A stretch of 64,000 bases of DNA from Pokkaliibacter sp. MBI-7 (GTDB lineage Bacteria; Pseudomonadota; Gammaproteobacteria; Pseudomonadales; Balneatricaceae). Shown here piece by piece: positions 15,797 to 23,979 of this stretch; the first letter of the stretch is position 1, and every line of letters begins with the position of its first letter. The notes below the pieces were generated by a model. That model was not told the DNA's origin and made no database searches. It saw only the letters and a list, made by a program, of their open reading frames with translations. The stretch covers positions 3,404,501 through 3,468,500 of the forward strand of contig NZ_JARVTG010000001.1 of assembly GCF_029846635.1 (NCBI RefSeq). Direction: 5' to 3'. The translations under genes were made by a program, and so were the position numbers.

Positions 15797-15843
15797 TTCG
15801 GTTCCTCTGTTTGGCGGTCTCAGTCCATGAGGACGTTGTGCTA

Positions 15844-15872
15844 TCAGTGGCGCACAGGCGTGCTGTTGTTCC
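15844..15872 (-). promoter_or_regulatory. Hrp-box-like promoter for the effector operon
   Basis: Read on the minus strand, GGAACA is followed by a 16-nt spacer and CCACTGA. The consensus recognised by the HrpL extracytoplasmic sigma factor is GGAACC-N15/16-CCACNNA, so ten of eleven defined positions match with correct spacing. The -10 side lies 47 bp before the chaperone start, a normal 5'-UTR length. The match was found by eye, and HrpL itself is not in the window. Confidence 0.55.
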
Positions 15873-15958
15873 GTGCCAGTGAGGTGGTGCAGGCGTGGTC
15901 ACATACAGGATGGCCTGCTTTGCTGCTAAACTTGCGCATCATTTCTACAGGCACTGCC

Positions 15959-16984
15959 ATGAACCCCATCTCTGCAAGCATCGCGCTCGCTTTTGCACAG
16001 CGTCAGGCGCTGTTCAGCCGTTGTCAGACGGAAAACACCACCTGTTATCGCCTGTTCCACGGTACCAATGAAGGTTTGTCCGGCGTCACGGTTGATCGCT
16101 ATGGCGATCTCTATCTGATCCAGAGTTTCCATACGCCGCTCGGGGTGGAGCAGTATCAGCAGATCGTGACAGCGACAGAGCAGCAGCTGGGGCAGTCGGT
16201 GCTGTGGGTCTATAACGACCGTTCCGGCAATAACAGCCGTATCGACACCGCACAGCAAGACCCCGCTTTGCGACCCGTGGACGCTGCGCTGGCGGATCAT
16301 GAGGGATTGGAGCTGGGCGTGCGTTATCGGGTTCGGGGGCGGCATCAGGGACAGGACCCGCTGCTGTTTCTGGATTTGCGTAATGCCCGGCGTTACGTAC
16401 TGGAGAACAGTCAGGGCAAGGATGTGCTCAACCTGTTCTCCTACACCTGTGGTGTGGGCCTGTGTGCGGCCAAAGGCGGTGCGCGCGAGGTGGTGAATGT
16501 CGATTTTGCCCAGTCAGCACTGGCAGTGGGTAAGGAGAACGCCGAGCTGAATGGTTTCCCCGACAGCCAGATCAGTTTTGTGCAGAGTGACTTTTTCCCT
16601 GCCTGCCGTCAGCTGGCGGGCCTGCCGGTTGCCGCACGGCGTGGCAAGCGCCTGCCCAGCTATCCGCGGCTGGCTGCCCGGCAGTTTGATCTGGTGTTTC
16701 TCGATCCTCCGCGTTATGCCAGCAGTGCCTTTGGTACTGTCGATCTGCTGCGCGATTATCAGAGCCTGCTGAAGCCGGCCATTCTCGCCACTCGGGACGA
16801 TGGTCAGCTGATCTGCTGCAATAACGTGGCACAGGTGGATATGGACAGCTGGCGTGCGCTGGTGTTGCGCTGTGCGGAAAAACTCGGCCGTCCCGTGCGG
16901 GCGGTAGAGGTGATCAGCCCGGAAGAAGACTTCCCCAGTACGGACGGTCAGCCGCCACTGAAAACCCTGGTGCTGCAGTTCTAG
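15959..16984 (+). CDS. Class I SAM-dependent rRNA (cytosine) methyltransferase, RlmI-like
   Basis: A 341-residue protein of the COG1092 type. The N-terminal part has CYRLFHGTNEGLSGVTVDRYGD, the usual EEHB/PUA-adjacent region. The Rossmann methyltransferase domain has DLRNARRYV, LNLFSYTCGVGLCAAKGGA (SAM loop), VVNVDFAQSAL and the catalytic DPPRYASS motif. The start at ATG 15959 removes a 158-codon upstream extension that overlaps the effector promoter and chaperone gene on the other strand. The family methylates C5 of cytosines in 23S rRNA. This protein lacks a complete N-terminal PUA domain, so the exact target base cannot be named. It is divergent from the effector operon. Confidence 0.85.
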   Translation: MNPISASIALAFAQRQALFSRCQTENTTCYRLFHGTNEGLSGVTVDRYGDLYLIQSFHTPLGVEQYQQIVTATEQQLGQSVLWVYNDRSGNNSRIDTAQQDPALRPVDAALADHEGLELGVRYRVRGRHQGQDPLLFLDLRNARRYVLENSQGKDVLNLFSYTCGVGLCAAKGGAREVVNVDFAQSALAVGKENAELNGFPDSQISFVQSDFFPACRQLAGLPVAARRGKRLPSYPRLAARQFDLVFLDPPRYASSAFGTVDLLRDYQSLLKPAILATRDDGQLICCNNVAQVDMDSWRALVLRCAEKLGRPVRAVEVISPEEDFPSTDGQPPLKTLVLQF

Positions 16985-17038
16985 CCTAAATCTGTGCAGC
17001 CATTTCGGCCAGCAATGAGATGATGGATAGCGGTGTAG

Positions 17039-17064
17039 TGACGGTTTTGTGACATTTTTCTGAC
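17039..17064. promoter_or_regulatory. Candidate Pho box upstream of the acid phosphatase gene
   Basis: TGAC occurs three times at an exact 11-bp period (17039, 17050, 17061) with T-rich spacers. On the complementary strand these read as GTCA cores with A-rich spacers, the layout of tandem PhoB sites (CTGTCAT units every 11 bp). It ends 80 bp before the phosphatase start. The orientation is reversed relative to a standard PhoB-activated promoter, which lowers confidence. Confidence 0.4.
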
Positions 17065-17144
17065 CGTGTGGAATATTTTTTGCTGCTAATTCAGCCTGCT
17101 TCGGCATGACTGGAGTTCATCAAATACCACTGGGAGCTTTACCT

Positions 17145-17984
17145 ATGTCACGTCTCACCCTGCGCACCGCCGCGGTATCGGTTGCCCTGTTATTGGGCAG
17201 CGTCAGCCTGCCTTCCTGGTCAGCAGATACCCCGGCAGCGCCGAGCTACACCACCAAAGACCTGAATGAGCAGCTGGTGCTGGCCACCCTGTGGATGCAG
17301 GCATCGGGCGAGTTCAAGGCGCTGTCTTATCAGGCTTTCAATCTGGCCAGACTGCGGCTGGATATGTATATGGCAGGTCATCCCGGCGGCAAGAAAGTCG
17401 CCGTGATCGTCGATGCCGATGAAACGGTACTGGACAACTCCGCTTACGAGGCCTGGCTGGTAGGCAAGGACTTCGGTTACTCCAGCAAAACCTGGGACAA
17501 ATGGATGGATGCGGCACAAGCCAAGGCCATGCCCGGTGCCGTGGAGTTTCTCAACTATGTGAAGAAGCGCGGTGGGGAAGTGTTCTACGTCACCAACCGC
17601 AAGGAAGTGGGTAAGGCCGGCACCATCAAGAATATGAATGCGCTGGGCTTCCCCTTTGTCGATGATGCTCACCTGATGCTGCGCACCGACAGCAGCAACA
17701 AGGAGCCACGCCGTCAGCAGATTGCAGCCGACTACGATGTGGCGCTGCTGATGGGTGACAACCTCAATGACTTCAGTGCGGCCTTCGATACCAAGACGCT
17801 GGAAGAAGGCGATGTTGCGGTCGAAAGTAACAAAGCTAAATTTGGTGCCGAGTTTATTGTGTTACCAAACCCCACCTACGGTGACTGGGAAGGCAAGGTG
17901 TATAACAACAACTGGGGCGCTTCACCTGCTGAGAAAGACCAGATGCGCAAGGCCCATCTGCACCCCTGGCAGCCTGCGGAGTAA
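17145..17984 (+). CDS. Class C (HAD-superfamily) periplasmic acid phosphatase / 5'-nucleotidase, e(P4)-like
   Basis: A 279-residue secreted protein. The signal peptide ends near SLPSWSA-DTP; there is no lipobox cysteine, so unlike Haemophilus lipoprotein e(P4) it is predicted soluble in the periplasm. The HAD motif I is D90-x-D92-x-T94 (VDADETVLDN). Motif II is in VFYVTNRKE and motifs III/IV around EPRRQQI and LLMGDNLNDF. These define DDDD phosphohydrolases of class C, which dephosphorylate nucleotides and other phosphomonoesters. GGGAG precedes the ATG at 17145. Pho-box-like repeats upstream suggest phosphate-starvation control. It ends at a long hairpin terminator shared with the convergent GGDEF-EAL gene. 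Confidence 0.88.
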   Translation: MSRLTLRTAAVSVALLLGSVSLPSWSADTPAAPSYTTKDLNEQLVLATLWMQASGEFKALSYQAFNLARLRLDMYMAGHPGGKKVAVIVDADETVLDNSAYEAWLVGKDFGYSSKTWDKWMDAAQAKAMPGAVEFLNYVKKRGGEVFYVTNRKEVGKAGTIKNMNALGFPFVDDAHLMLRTDSSNKEPRRQQIAADYDVALLMGDNLNDFSAAFDTKTLEEGDVAVESNKAKFGAEFIVLPNPTYGDWEGKVYNNNWGASPAEKDQMRKAHLHPWQPAE

Positions 17985-18017
17985 GCGCTCTGTTCTGACT
18001 GGTACGCGCTTATCGCC

Positions 18018-18058
18018 GAATACAACAAGACCGCCGTGATGGCGGTCTTGTTGTATTC
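18018..18058. terminator. Bidirectional terminator hairpin between convergent genes
   Basis: A perfect 18-bp inverted repeat (arms 18018-18035 and 18041-18058, loop GTGAT). Its core GACCGCC/GGCGGTC is flanked by A- and T-rich ends (TACAACAA / TTGTTGTA). It sits between the converging phosphatase and GGDEF-EAL genes and can act in both directions. Confidence 0.8.
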
Positions 18059-18067
18059 CGGGTCTGA

Positions 18068-21000
18068 CTAGATCATTGCGCCGCCACTGGCTTCATCATC
18101 CAGCATATGGATAAAGTCCGCCTCGCTCATGGGTTTGCCGTAGTAGTACCCCTGTGCCTGCTGGCAGCCCATGCTGGCCAGCATGATGGCCTGCTCTTCG
18201 GTTTCCACCCCTTCTGCGACCAGCTCCATCCCCAGACTGCGTGCCATGGAAATGATGGCGCGCACCAGTGCTGCGCTTTCTTTGGCGGTGGTCAGCTTAT
18301 CGACAAAGGAGCGGTCGATTTTCAGCGTATCGATGGGGAAGCGGGCCAGATAACCGAGGGAAGAGTAGCCTGTGCCGAAGTCATCCACCGCAATGGTCAG
18401 GCCCAGCGCACGAATCTGCTGCAGCTGCTCCATTACATCGGGGCGGTCCTCCAGCAGAATGCCTTCGGTAATTTCTACTTCAAGCCAGAGGGCCGGACAC
18501 TGATGCTGCAGCAGGGCCTGTTCGATCACTGCCAGCAGCGGCTGTTCACTCTCAAAGAACTGACGGCCTGACAGGTTGACGGCTATCTTCAGCGGCTCCC
18601 CCGGGCGGCGGTTCCAGCGGCAGGCTGCCTGACAGGCGGTTTCAATCACCCAGCGACCCAGATCGACAATGGTGCCGTTATCTTCCGCAAGATGAATAAA
18701 ACGGTCAGGGGTCAGCAGCCCGCGCCGTGGATGATGCCAGCGAATCAGCGCCTCGGCACCGAGAATCTTGCCGCTGCGCAGATCAATCTTTGGCTGATAC
18801 AGTAGACGCATTTCGTCCCGCTCCAGACAGCGGCGCAGGTCATTCTCCAGCTCCAGCCGCTCGCGGGCCTGGGTGGTCAGCTCTTTGGAGTAGAACTTCA
18901 GGGTATTCCGGCCACTGGCCTTGGCCATATACAGGGCCGAGTCGGCAAAGCGCACCAGATCATCCAGATCGTCGCCGTCGTCAGGATAGATACAGGCACC
19001 GACACTGGCCGATACGCTGATTTCCTTGCCATCCACCAGCAGCGGATCGCGGATCGCTGTCATTGCAAAGTGAGCCTGCGCCTGCAGATCCTGGCGGTCT
19101 TCGACCTTACTCAACAGCACGCCAAACTCATCACCGCCCAGCCGTGCCAGGGTGGCACTGGCATCCAGACAGTTCTGCAGGCGCTGGCTGATAATCTTCA
19201 GCAGGGTGTCGCCATGGCCGTGACCCAGGCTGTCATTGACGGTTTTGAAGTGGTCGAGATCGATGATCATCAAACCCGCCCGCTTGCCCTTGAGGCGAGC
19301 GTTGAGCAGGCTGCGGCGGACCTTGTCGTTAAAGAAACTGCGGTTAGGCAGGGCGGTCAGCGGGTCATAGAAGGCCAGCATATGGATACGCTGCTGGTAT
19401 TCATGGATATCGCTGATGTCCCTTGCTACCGCCAGTACGCTGATCAGCTGGTTGTCACGGTCATACTCGGCCGACAGTCGCAGCAGGGTGCTGATCTGTA
19501 CTCCCTGGCTGTTGAGAATCTTTGTTTCCAGCTCGGTACTCTTGCCGGTGGCCAGCACCTCGGCAATGGCCTCGTCCACCTTGGACTCCCGTGGAATATC
19601 GGTATAGCCGTGTGAGTGCAGAATTTTCAGCCGGGCTTCGGCGGCGGTCAGTCCCATGATGTCGCTGGCCTGCATGTTCACCAGTTTGAGCAGCGCCGGG
19701 TTGCAGTACACCAGACGGCGCTGGGTATCGTAGCGACAGATGATATCGGGGGAGTTTTCCACCAGCGTGCGGTAGGTCAGTTCGCTGCGATAGAGCTTTT
19801 CTTCGATCTCCTTGCGCTCGGTAATGTCACGAGCGACGGCCAGCACACTGACCGTATCACCACGCTGGCCCAGCTCCGGCGTCAGTTTCAGTTCGAAATG
19901 GCGCAGTTTGCCTTCATTAGTCTGCATGCTGAGTTCGAGATGATCCGGTTGCTTGCCGGCAATGACCTCGCGCAGTTTTTGCTCCAGCTGTCTGGCATCA
20001 ACACCGGCAGCAGATAACTCCGAGGGCACCTTGCCGAGCACCGCGCCGGTTCCCAGACCGCAGATCTGCTCGTAGACGTGGTTGACGTAAATACGGCGGC
20101 ACTGGGTGTCATAGCGCATGATGGCATCGGGGGAGTTTTCCACCAGGGTGCGGAAGGCCTGTTCACTGGCATGCAGGCGCTCTTCTGCCTGATGACGCTC
20201 GGTGTAGTCTCGGCCTACCACCAGTACACCACAAAGCTGGTCATAGCGATCCAGTTCCGGCACCAGCCGCAGCTCGTAGTAACGCTGCTGGCCGCTGCTG
20301 TCGGTGACGCTGAGGTCCATGGTGCCGGCATGGCCGGTATCGATCACCCGCTGGACATTGTTCTGGTACTGCAGCGCGCTGCTGCCCAGGCCCGAATGCT
20401 GAATGGGAGACTTACCCAGACTGTCATTGGCCAGGGTGCGGGTGGCCTGTTCGTACTGACGGTTGACGTAGAGCCGGCGGCAGTGGGTGTCATAACGGAT
20501 AATGACATCGGGTGAGTTATCAACCAGCGCACGGAACACCCGTTCCTTGTCGAAACGCTCGTCTTCTTCACGCTTGCGCTCAGTAATGTCCCGGACGATC
20601 AGCGCCACCGACACCATTTCATGCAGCTCGTTGCGGATCGGCACCATGCTGACATCGATATAACGGGTCAGGCCGTTCTCATCCAGCGCATCCTCAAAGT
20701 GCAGAGGCGCACCGCGCTCCAGACAGCGCTGTTCGTAAAGGCACCAGGAGTCGCGGAAGGTGGCGGGTACCAGATCACGCAGCAGTCGTCCGGCGGCATG
20801 CTGCGAGTGAAAAGCCAGATGGCGCTCAGCTACCGGGTTGAGCCAGCGCACCTGCAGCTGACGCTGAGGGGTGATATCCAGCAGCATGAAAGCGTCTTCG
20901 AGGCGTTCAAAGATGGTCTGATACTGGCGGTCACGTTCTCCCCGTGCCGCCTCGGCATCCATTTGCAGCAGCGAGCCCTGCTGAGCTACCCGCTGGCTGA

Positions 21001-21403
21001 TATCAACACAGTAATTGGCGATATATTCCTCGCCCTGATGCAGGAACAGAAATAGCGTCACTTCTACGGGTTTGCTCTGACCGTCGGCATCCTGATGCTG
21101 AATGGTGAATTGTGCCCGGAATTGACGCCGTAGCTCCTGCAGGGTCTTTTCGCGGTCGTCGCGGCTCTGGCTGGCGGACCATTCGCGCATAAACCAGTCG
21201 CCACTGATCTGCTCTGCACTCATGCCAAAAAAATTGAGGCTGGCCGCGTTGGCGTAGACCACGCGGAAATTGTGTGCAGGCTGGGTAATCAGTACGGGAG
21301 AGCAGTAGGGCATGGACAGCATGCTGAGCAGCAGGCTTGAGCCGTCAGCGGCACGTTCATCGCTTCCCAGATCAAAGGGCGGACTGGTTTCTGTGGGGGT
21401 CAT
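18068..21403 (-). CDS. Five-PAS diguanylate cyclase / c-di-GMP phosphodiesterase (PAS-GGDEF-EAL)
   Basis: A 1111-residue cytoplasmic protein with no predicted membrane helix. Five consecutive PAS domains occupy roughly residues 30-660. The last three share a near-identical block (NSPDVIIRYDTHCRRLYVN, NSPDAIMRYDTQCRRIYVN, NSPDIICRYDTQRRLVYCN), a sign of internal duplication. The GGDEF motif is intact at about 754-758 (RLGGDEFGVLL). The EAL motif at 884-886 (AEALIRWHH) is intact, as are NLSGRQF, EITEG, DDFGTGYSS and LKIDRSFV, so both enzymatic halves look competent. The start is ATG 21403 (MTPTETSPPF); a TTG ten codons upstream is less likely. It is divergent from the RNase T2 gene. Signals sensed by the PAS domains are unknown. 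Confidence 0.92.
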   Translation of the reverse strand: MTPTETSPPFDLGSDERAADGSSLLLSMLSMPYCSPVLITQPAHNFRVVYANAASLNFFGMSAEQISGDWFMREWSASQSRDDREKTLQELRRQFRAQFTIQHQDADGQSKPVEVTLFLFLHQGEEYIANYCVDISQRVAQQGSLLQMDAEAARGERDRQYQTIFERLEDAFMLLDITPQRQLQVRWLNPVAERHLAFHSQHAAGRLLRDLVPATFRDSWCLYEQRCLERGAPLHFEDALDENGLTRYIDVSMVPIRNELHEMVSVALIVRDITERKREEDERFDKERVFRALVDNSPDVIIRYDTHCRRLYVNRQYEQATRTLANDSLGKSPIQHSGLGSSALQYQNNVQRVIDTGHAGTMDLSVTDSSGQQRYYELRLVPELDRYDQLCGVLVVGRDYTERHQAEERLHASEQAFRTLVENSPDAIMRYDTQCRRIYVNHVYEQICGLGTGAVLGKVPSELSAAGVDARQLEQKLREVIAGKQPDHLELSMQTNEGKLRHFELKLTPELGQRGDTVSVLAVARDITERKEIEEKLYRSELTYRTLVENSPDIICRYDTQRRLVYCNPALLKLVNMQASDIMGLTAAEARLKILHSHGYTDIPRESKVDEAIAEVLATGKSTELETKILNSQGVQISTLLRLSAEYDRDNQLISVLAVARDISDIHEYQQRIHMLAFYDPLTALPNRSFFNDKVRRSLLNARLKGKRAGLMIIDLDHFKTVNDSLGHGHGDTLLKIISQRLQNCLDASATLARLGGDEFGVLLSKVEDRQDLQAQAHFAMTAIRDPLLVDGKEISVSASVGACIYPDDGDDLDDLVRFADSALYMAKASGRNTLKFYSKELTTQARERLELENDLRRCLERDEMRLLYQPKIDLRSGKILGAEALIRWHHPRRGLLTPDRFIHLAEDNGTIVDLGRWVIETACQAACRWNRRPGEPLKIAVNLSGRQFFESEQPLLAVIEQALLQHQCPALWLEVEITEGILLEDRPDVMEQLQQIRALGLTIAVDDFGTGYSSLGYLARFPIDTLKIDRSFVDKLTTAKESAALVRAIISMARSLGMELVAEGVETEEQAIMLASMGCQQAQGYYYGKPMSEADFIHMLDDEASGGAMI

Positions 21404-21554
21404 AACTGGGATCCTGCGCCATCGCGACTGCAATCCTTAGGTTAGTCTGATCCAGGCTTTTTCACCAAATGTGCCGCCGGGAACTGGCAGTATCCATGCT
21501 ATATTCGCCGCTAAAGAGGGAGTGCAAAAAGCGATGTCTGACAGGAGAGGAAGG

Positions 21555-22307
21555 ATGGCTGCACAACTGCATATCGGGCATCTTGCAAGGCCAGTTCAGG
21601 GGTGGGGCAGAGAATGGGTGGCGGCGCTGATGCTGGGCCTCATGGCGCTGGTCAGTGTCCCTGCTCAGGCTGACAGCTGCCGTGTACCGGCCCATATTCC
21701 TGAAACCCGTGTGGTGAAGGTGGATTGTCAGGTCGATGCGCCGGTGACGGGCTATGTGCTGGCGTTGTCCTGGTCGCCCGCGTTCTGTGACAGTGCAGCA
21801 GGGCAGCGTGGCAGTAATGACTTTCAGTGCCGGGATAACCAGTTCCGTTGGGTGGTGCACGGCTTGTGGCCACAGAACTTTGACAGCAAGGGTGCACGCT
21901 GCAGCCAGCCGCGTCACTGTCAGGCGACGCAGGTGGATGCCAGCACGGTGCGCGACAACCTCTGCATCATGCCCGGCGTGCAGCTGATTCAGGGGGAATG
22001 GCAGAAACACGGCTCCTGTGCTTTTGATGCTCCTGCTGACTACTTCAGTGAAATACAGCAGCTGTGGCAACGCATCCAGCGGCCACCACTGGAGCCACTG
22101 GCTGCGGGCGGGCGGATCAGTACGGCGGCCATCAAACAGGCGTTTATCGCCCTGAACCCTGGCCTTGGCCGCGACGACATGCTGGTGCAGGCAGGCAAGA
22201 ACAACCGTTTCAACGAGATATTCATCTGTCTGGACAAGCAGGGACAGTTCCGCCGCTGCAATGGTAACGGTGTGCCTGATCATGTACTGCTACAGCTGGT
22301 ACAGTAG
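21555..22307 (+). CDS. Secreted RNase T2 family ribonuclease
   Basis: A 250-residue protein with a signal peptide in its first 45 residues (WVAALMLGLMALVSVPAQA-DS). The RNase T2 active-site blocks are present: VVHGLWPQN with His102, and GEWQKHGSC with Glu148 and His152. ALSWSPAFC leads the domain, and cysteines suggest several disulfides. These enzymes cut RNA non-specifically through 2',3'-cyclic intermediates in the periplasm or outside the cell. The ATG at 21555 has GGAGAGG just upstream; an in-frame ATG at 21534 would add seven residues. It is divergent from the PAS-GGDEF-EAL gene with about 150 bp between starts. Confidence 0.92.
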   Translation: MAAQLHIGHLARPVQGWGREWVAALMLGLMALVSVPAQADSCRVPAHIPETRVVKVDCQVDAPVTGYVLALSWSPAFCDSAAGQRGSNDFQCRDNQFRWVVHGLWPQNFDSKGARCSQPRHCQATQVDASTVRDNLCIMPGVQLIQGEWQKHGSCAFDAPADYFSEIQQLWQRIQRPPLEPLAAGGRISTAAIKQAFIALNPGLGRDDMLVQAGKNNRFNEIFICLDKQGQFRRCNGNGVPDHVLLQLVQ

Positions 22308-22423
22308 GCACCTGATTACATCAGCCAGACAGCCTTCAGCCCGCTCGCGGGGAGTTTGCCATCAGGGAGTGCCGGAACCACAACGGTGGGCACGGCCACG
22401 GAACCAGACACCAGGGGGATGTT

Positions 22424-23215
22424 ATGAATACAATCAATCAGCGCCACGCCCATGCCTGTCAGTGGGCAAGAGAAGCCGGGGCGCTGGCTCTGGATTATTT
22501 TCGCCAGCGTGATGCGCTGACCATCGACAGCAAAGGCGTACAGGACTGGGTCAGCGAGGCTGACCGTAACGTCGAAAGCCTGATCCGCAGCCGTCTGGCT
22601 GAGACTTATCCCGACGACGGCATCCTCGGTGAGGAGGAAGGCTGGCAGGAAGGATCGTCGCAGGGTTACTGGGTGATTGACCCCATTGATGGCACCACCA
22701 ACTTTCTTCGAGGCCTGCCTGACTGGGGCGTGGTGATTGCGTATGTCGAAGGGGGCGAAGTGCAGATCGGGGTGATTTATGTGCCGATGACGGAACAGCT
22801 GTATCAGGCTGTGCGTGGTCAGGGGGCATTCTGTAACGACCAGCCGCTGCGCCTCGGTCAGGAGCCCATTGAGCTGTCATCGGTACTGATCTATATGGGC
22901 TTTGGCCGCCGTACTGCGCTGCCGGATTACCTTGCCCGCATTGATTATCTCTACCAGTGTCAGATGGATCAGCGCCGGCTGGGTTCGGCTGCACTCTGTC
23001 TGGCGCGCACCGCCGAGGGGTTGGTGGACGGCTTCTTCGAGGCGCAGATCAACCCCTGGGATGTGCTGGCTGGGCTGCTGATCGTGGAAGAGGCCGGTGG
23101 CTGGCACAACTACCTCGGTCAGCCTGCGACAACCGGCACCATGCGCGTGCTGGCCTGTGCGGCACCGCTGCAGGAGGCGCTGACGCCATTGCTGCATATC
23201 GGTCAGCCACTGTAG
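22424..23215 (+). CDS. Inositol monophosphatase family phosphatase
   Basis: A 263-residue protein with the metal-binding signatures of the Li+-sensitive phosphatase superfamily. GEEEGW carries the first acidic ligands. DPIDGTTNFLRGLP is the canonical D-P-I-D-G-T-T motif, and INPWDVLAGLLIVEEAGG contains the W-D motif Asp. Its length fits inositol-1-phosphatase/SuhB-like enzymes. It is not clearly SuhB because the RNA-polymerase-binding surface cannot be judged, and a histidinol-phosphatase or CysQ-like role is possible. AGGGGG precedes the ATG. It starts 117 bp after the RNase T2 gene with no terminator seen. Confidence 0.9.
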   Translation: MNTINQRHAHACQWAREAGALALDYFRQRDALTIDSKGVQDWVSEADRNVESLIRSRLAETYPDDGILGEEEGWQEGSSQGYWVIDPIDGTTNFLRGLPDWGVVIAYVEGGEVQIGVIYVPMTEQLYQAVRGQGAFCNDQPLRLGQEPIELSSVLIYMGFGRRTALPDYLARIDYLYQCQMDQRRLGSAALCLARTAEGLVDGFFEAQINPWDVLAGLLIVEEAGGWHNYLGQPATTGTMRVLACAAPLQEALTPLLHIGQPL

Positions 23216-23295
23216 ACCGTCGCAGGTTTTTCAACACTGAGTGACCATCCGTAAAAGTGTAAACGCGTTCAGGGCGAACAGGCAGGACAGAGGAC

Positions 23296-23736
23296 ATGGG
23301 GAGCAGTCGATGGGGTCGGGTAATGCTGTGTGGTCTGCTATGGCAGGCCGCTATCAGCCGGGCCGAGACCTGGAAGTGTGAGGAGGATGTGGATGGTTTT
23401 ATCCAGCAGCTGGAAGTGAGCATGGAAGCGGACCGGCTGATGGGGTTTCGTTACAGTGGCTCGACCACGGCGTTTGATGCCGAAGTGGCTGCCTGCCGTT
23501 TGAGTGCTGAGCGGGATGACGGCGAAGTGAACTGGAATCTGCAGGGGCACACGACCACCATCAGCTACGCCGGGCACAGCAATGAACAGGTCAAAGTCAG
23601 CCAGATGGGAACCACGCTGATCTTTGATCTGTCGGGGGCGGCCCCCTGGCAATGCGGCAAGCAGGCCGTCTCGGCTGCCACTATCGCGATTACCCAGGAC
23701 GAGCCCCATTGCCACAGCATCACTCTGCGTCAATAG
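23296..23736 (+). CDS. Small secreted protein of unknown function
   Basis: A 146-residue protein with an apparent signal peptide (VMLCGLLWQAAISRA-ET). The mature part is beta-rich, with four cysteines (KCEEDVD, AACRLS, WQCGKQ, PHCHS) that could form two disulfides. No family is recognised. AGAGGA precedes the ATG at 23296. It follows the inositol-phosphatase gene by 80 bp in the same direction. Its 3' end lies 22 bp before a MITE-like element. It is probably periplasmic or secreted. Confidence 0.65.
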   Translation: MGSSRWGRVMLCGLLWQAAISRAETWKCEEDVDGFIQQLEVSMEADRLMGFRYSGSTTAFDAEVAACRLSAERDDGEVNWNLQGHTTTISYAGHSNEQVKVSQMGTTLIFDLSGAAPWQCGKQAVSAATIAITQDEPHCHSITLRQ

Positions 23737-23758
23737 AGGTGGTGCGGTCACCTCCCCG

Positions 23759-23979
23759 CTAGCAGGCTGTTGAAAAACGTTATCGAGGCAGCCGAGACAA
23801 GGAAATGCCCTGAGGGCACAAGAAACAGGCGAAAAAGCGGAGTTTAGTGGACCAAATGAGCATTTGACTCGCTCCGCTCGCCCCTTCGGGGCCGTGCTAA
23901 AGCACGTTCAGCCTTTGGCTGTGAGCCTGTTTTTGACGCGGTATTCGGCAACGCAGACAGATTTTCAACGACCTGCTAG
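23759..23979. mobile_element. MITE-like palindromic element (non-autonomous)
   Basis: A 221-bp segment is bounded by 18-bp terminal inverted repeats with two mismatches: CTAGCAGGCTGTTGAAAA at the left, and the complement CTAGCAGGTCGTTGAAAA at the right. Inside are several hairpins: GCCCC-TTC-GGGGC (23880-23892), CGTGCT-AA-AGCACG (23893-23906) and CAGCC-TTT-GGCTG. A longer pairing joins AAACAGGC (23823) to GCCTGTTT (23925). There is no open reading frame. Such layouts are typical of miniature inverted-repeat elements mobilised in trans. No clear target duplication is visible. Confidence 0.7.
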
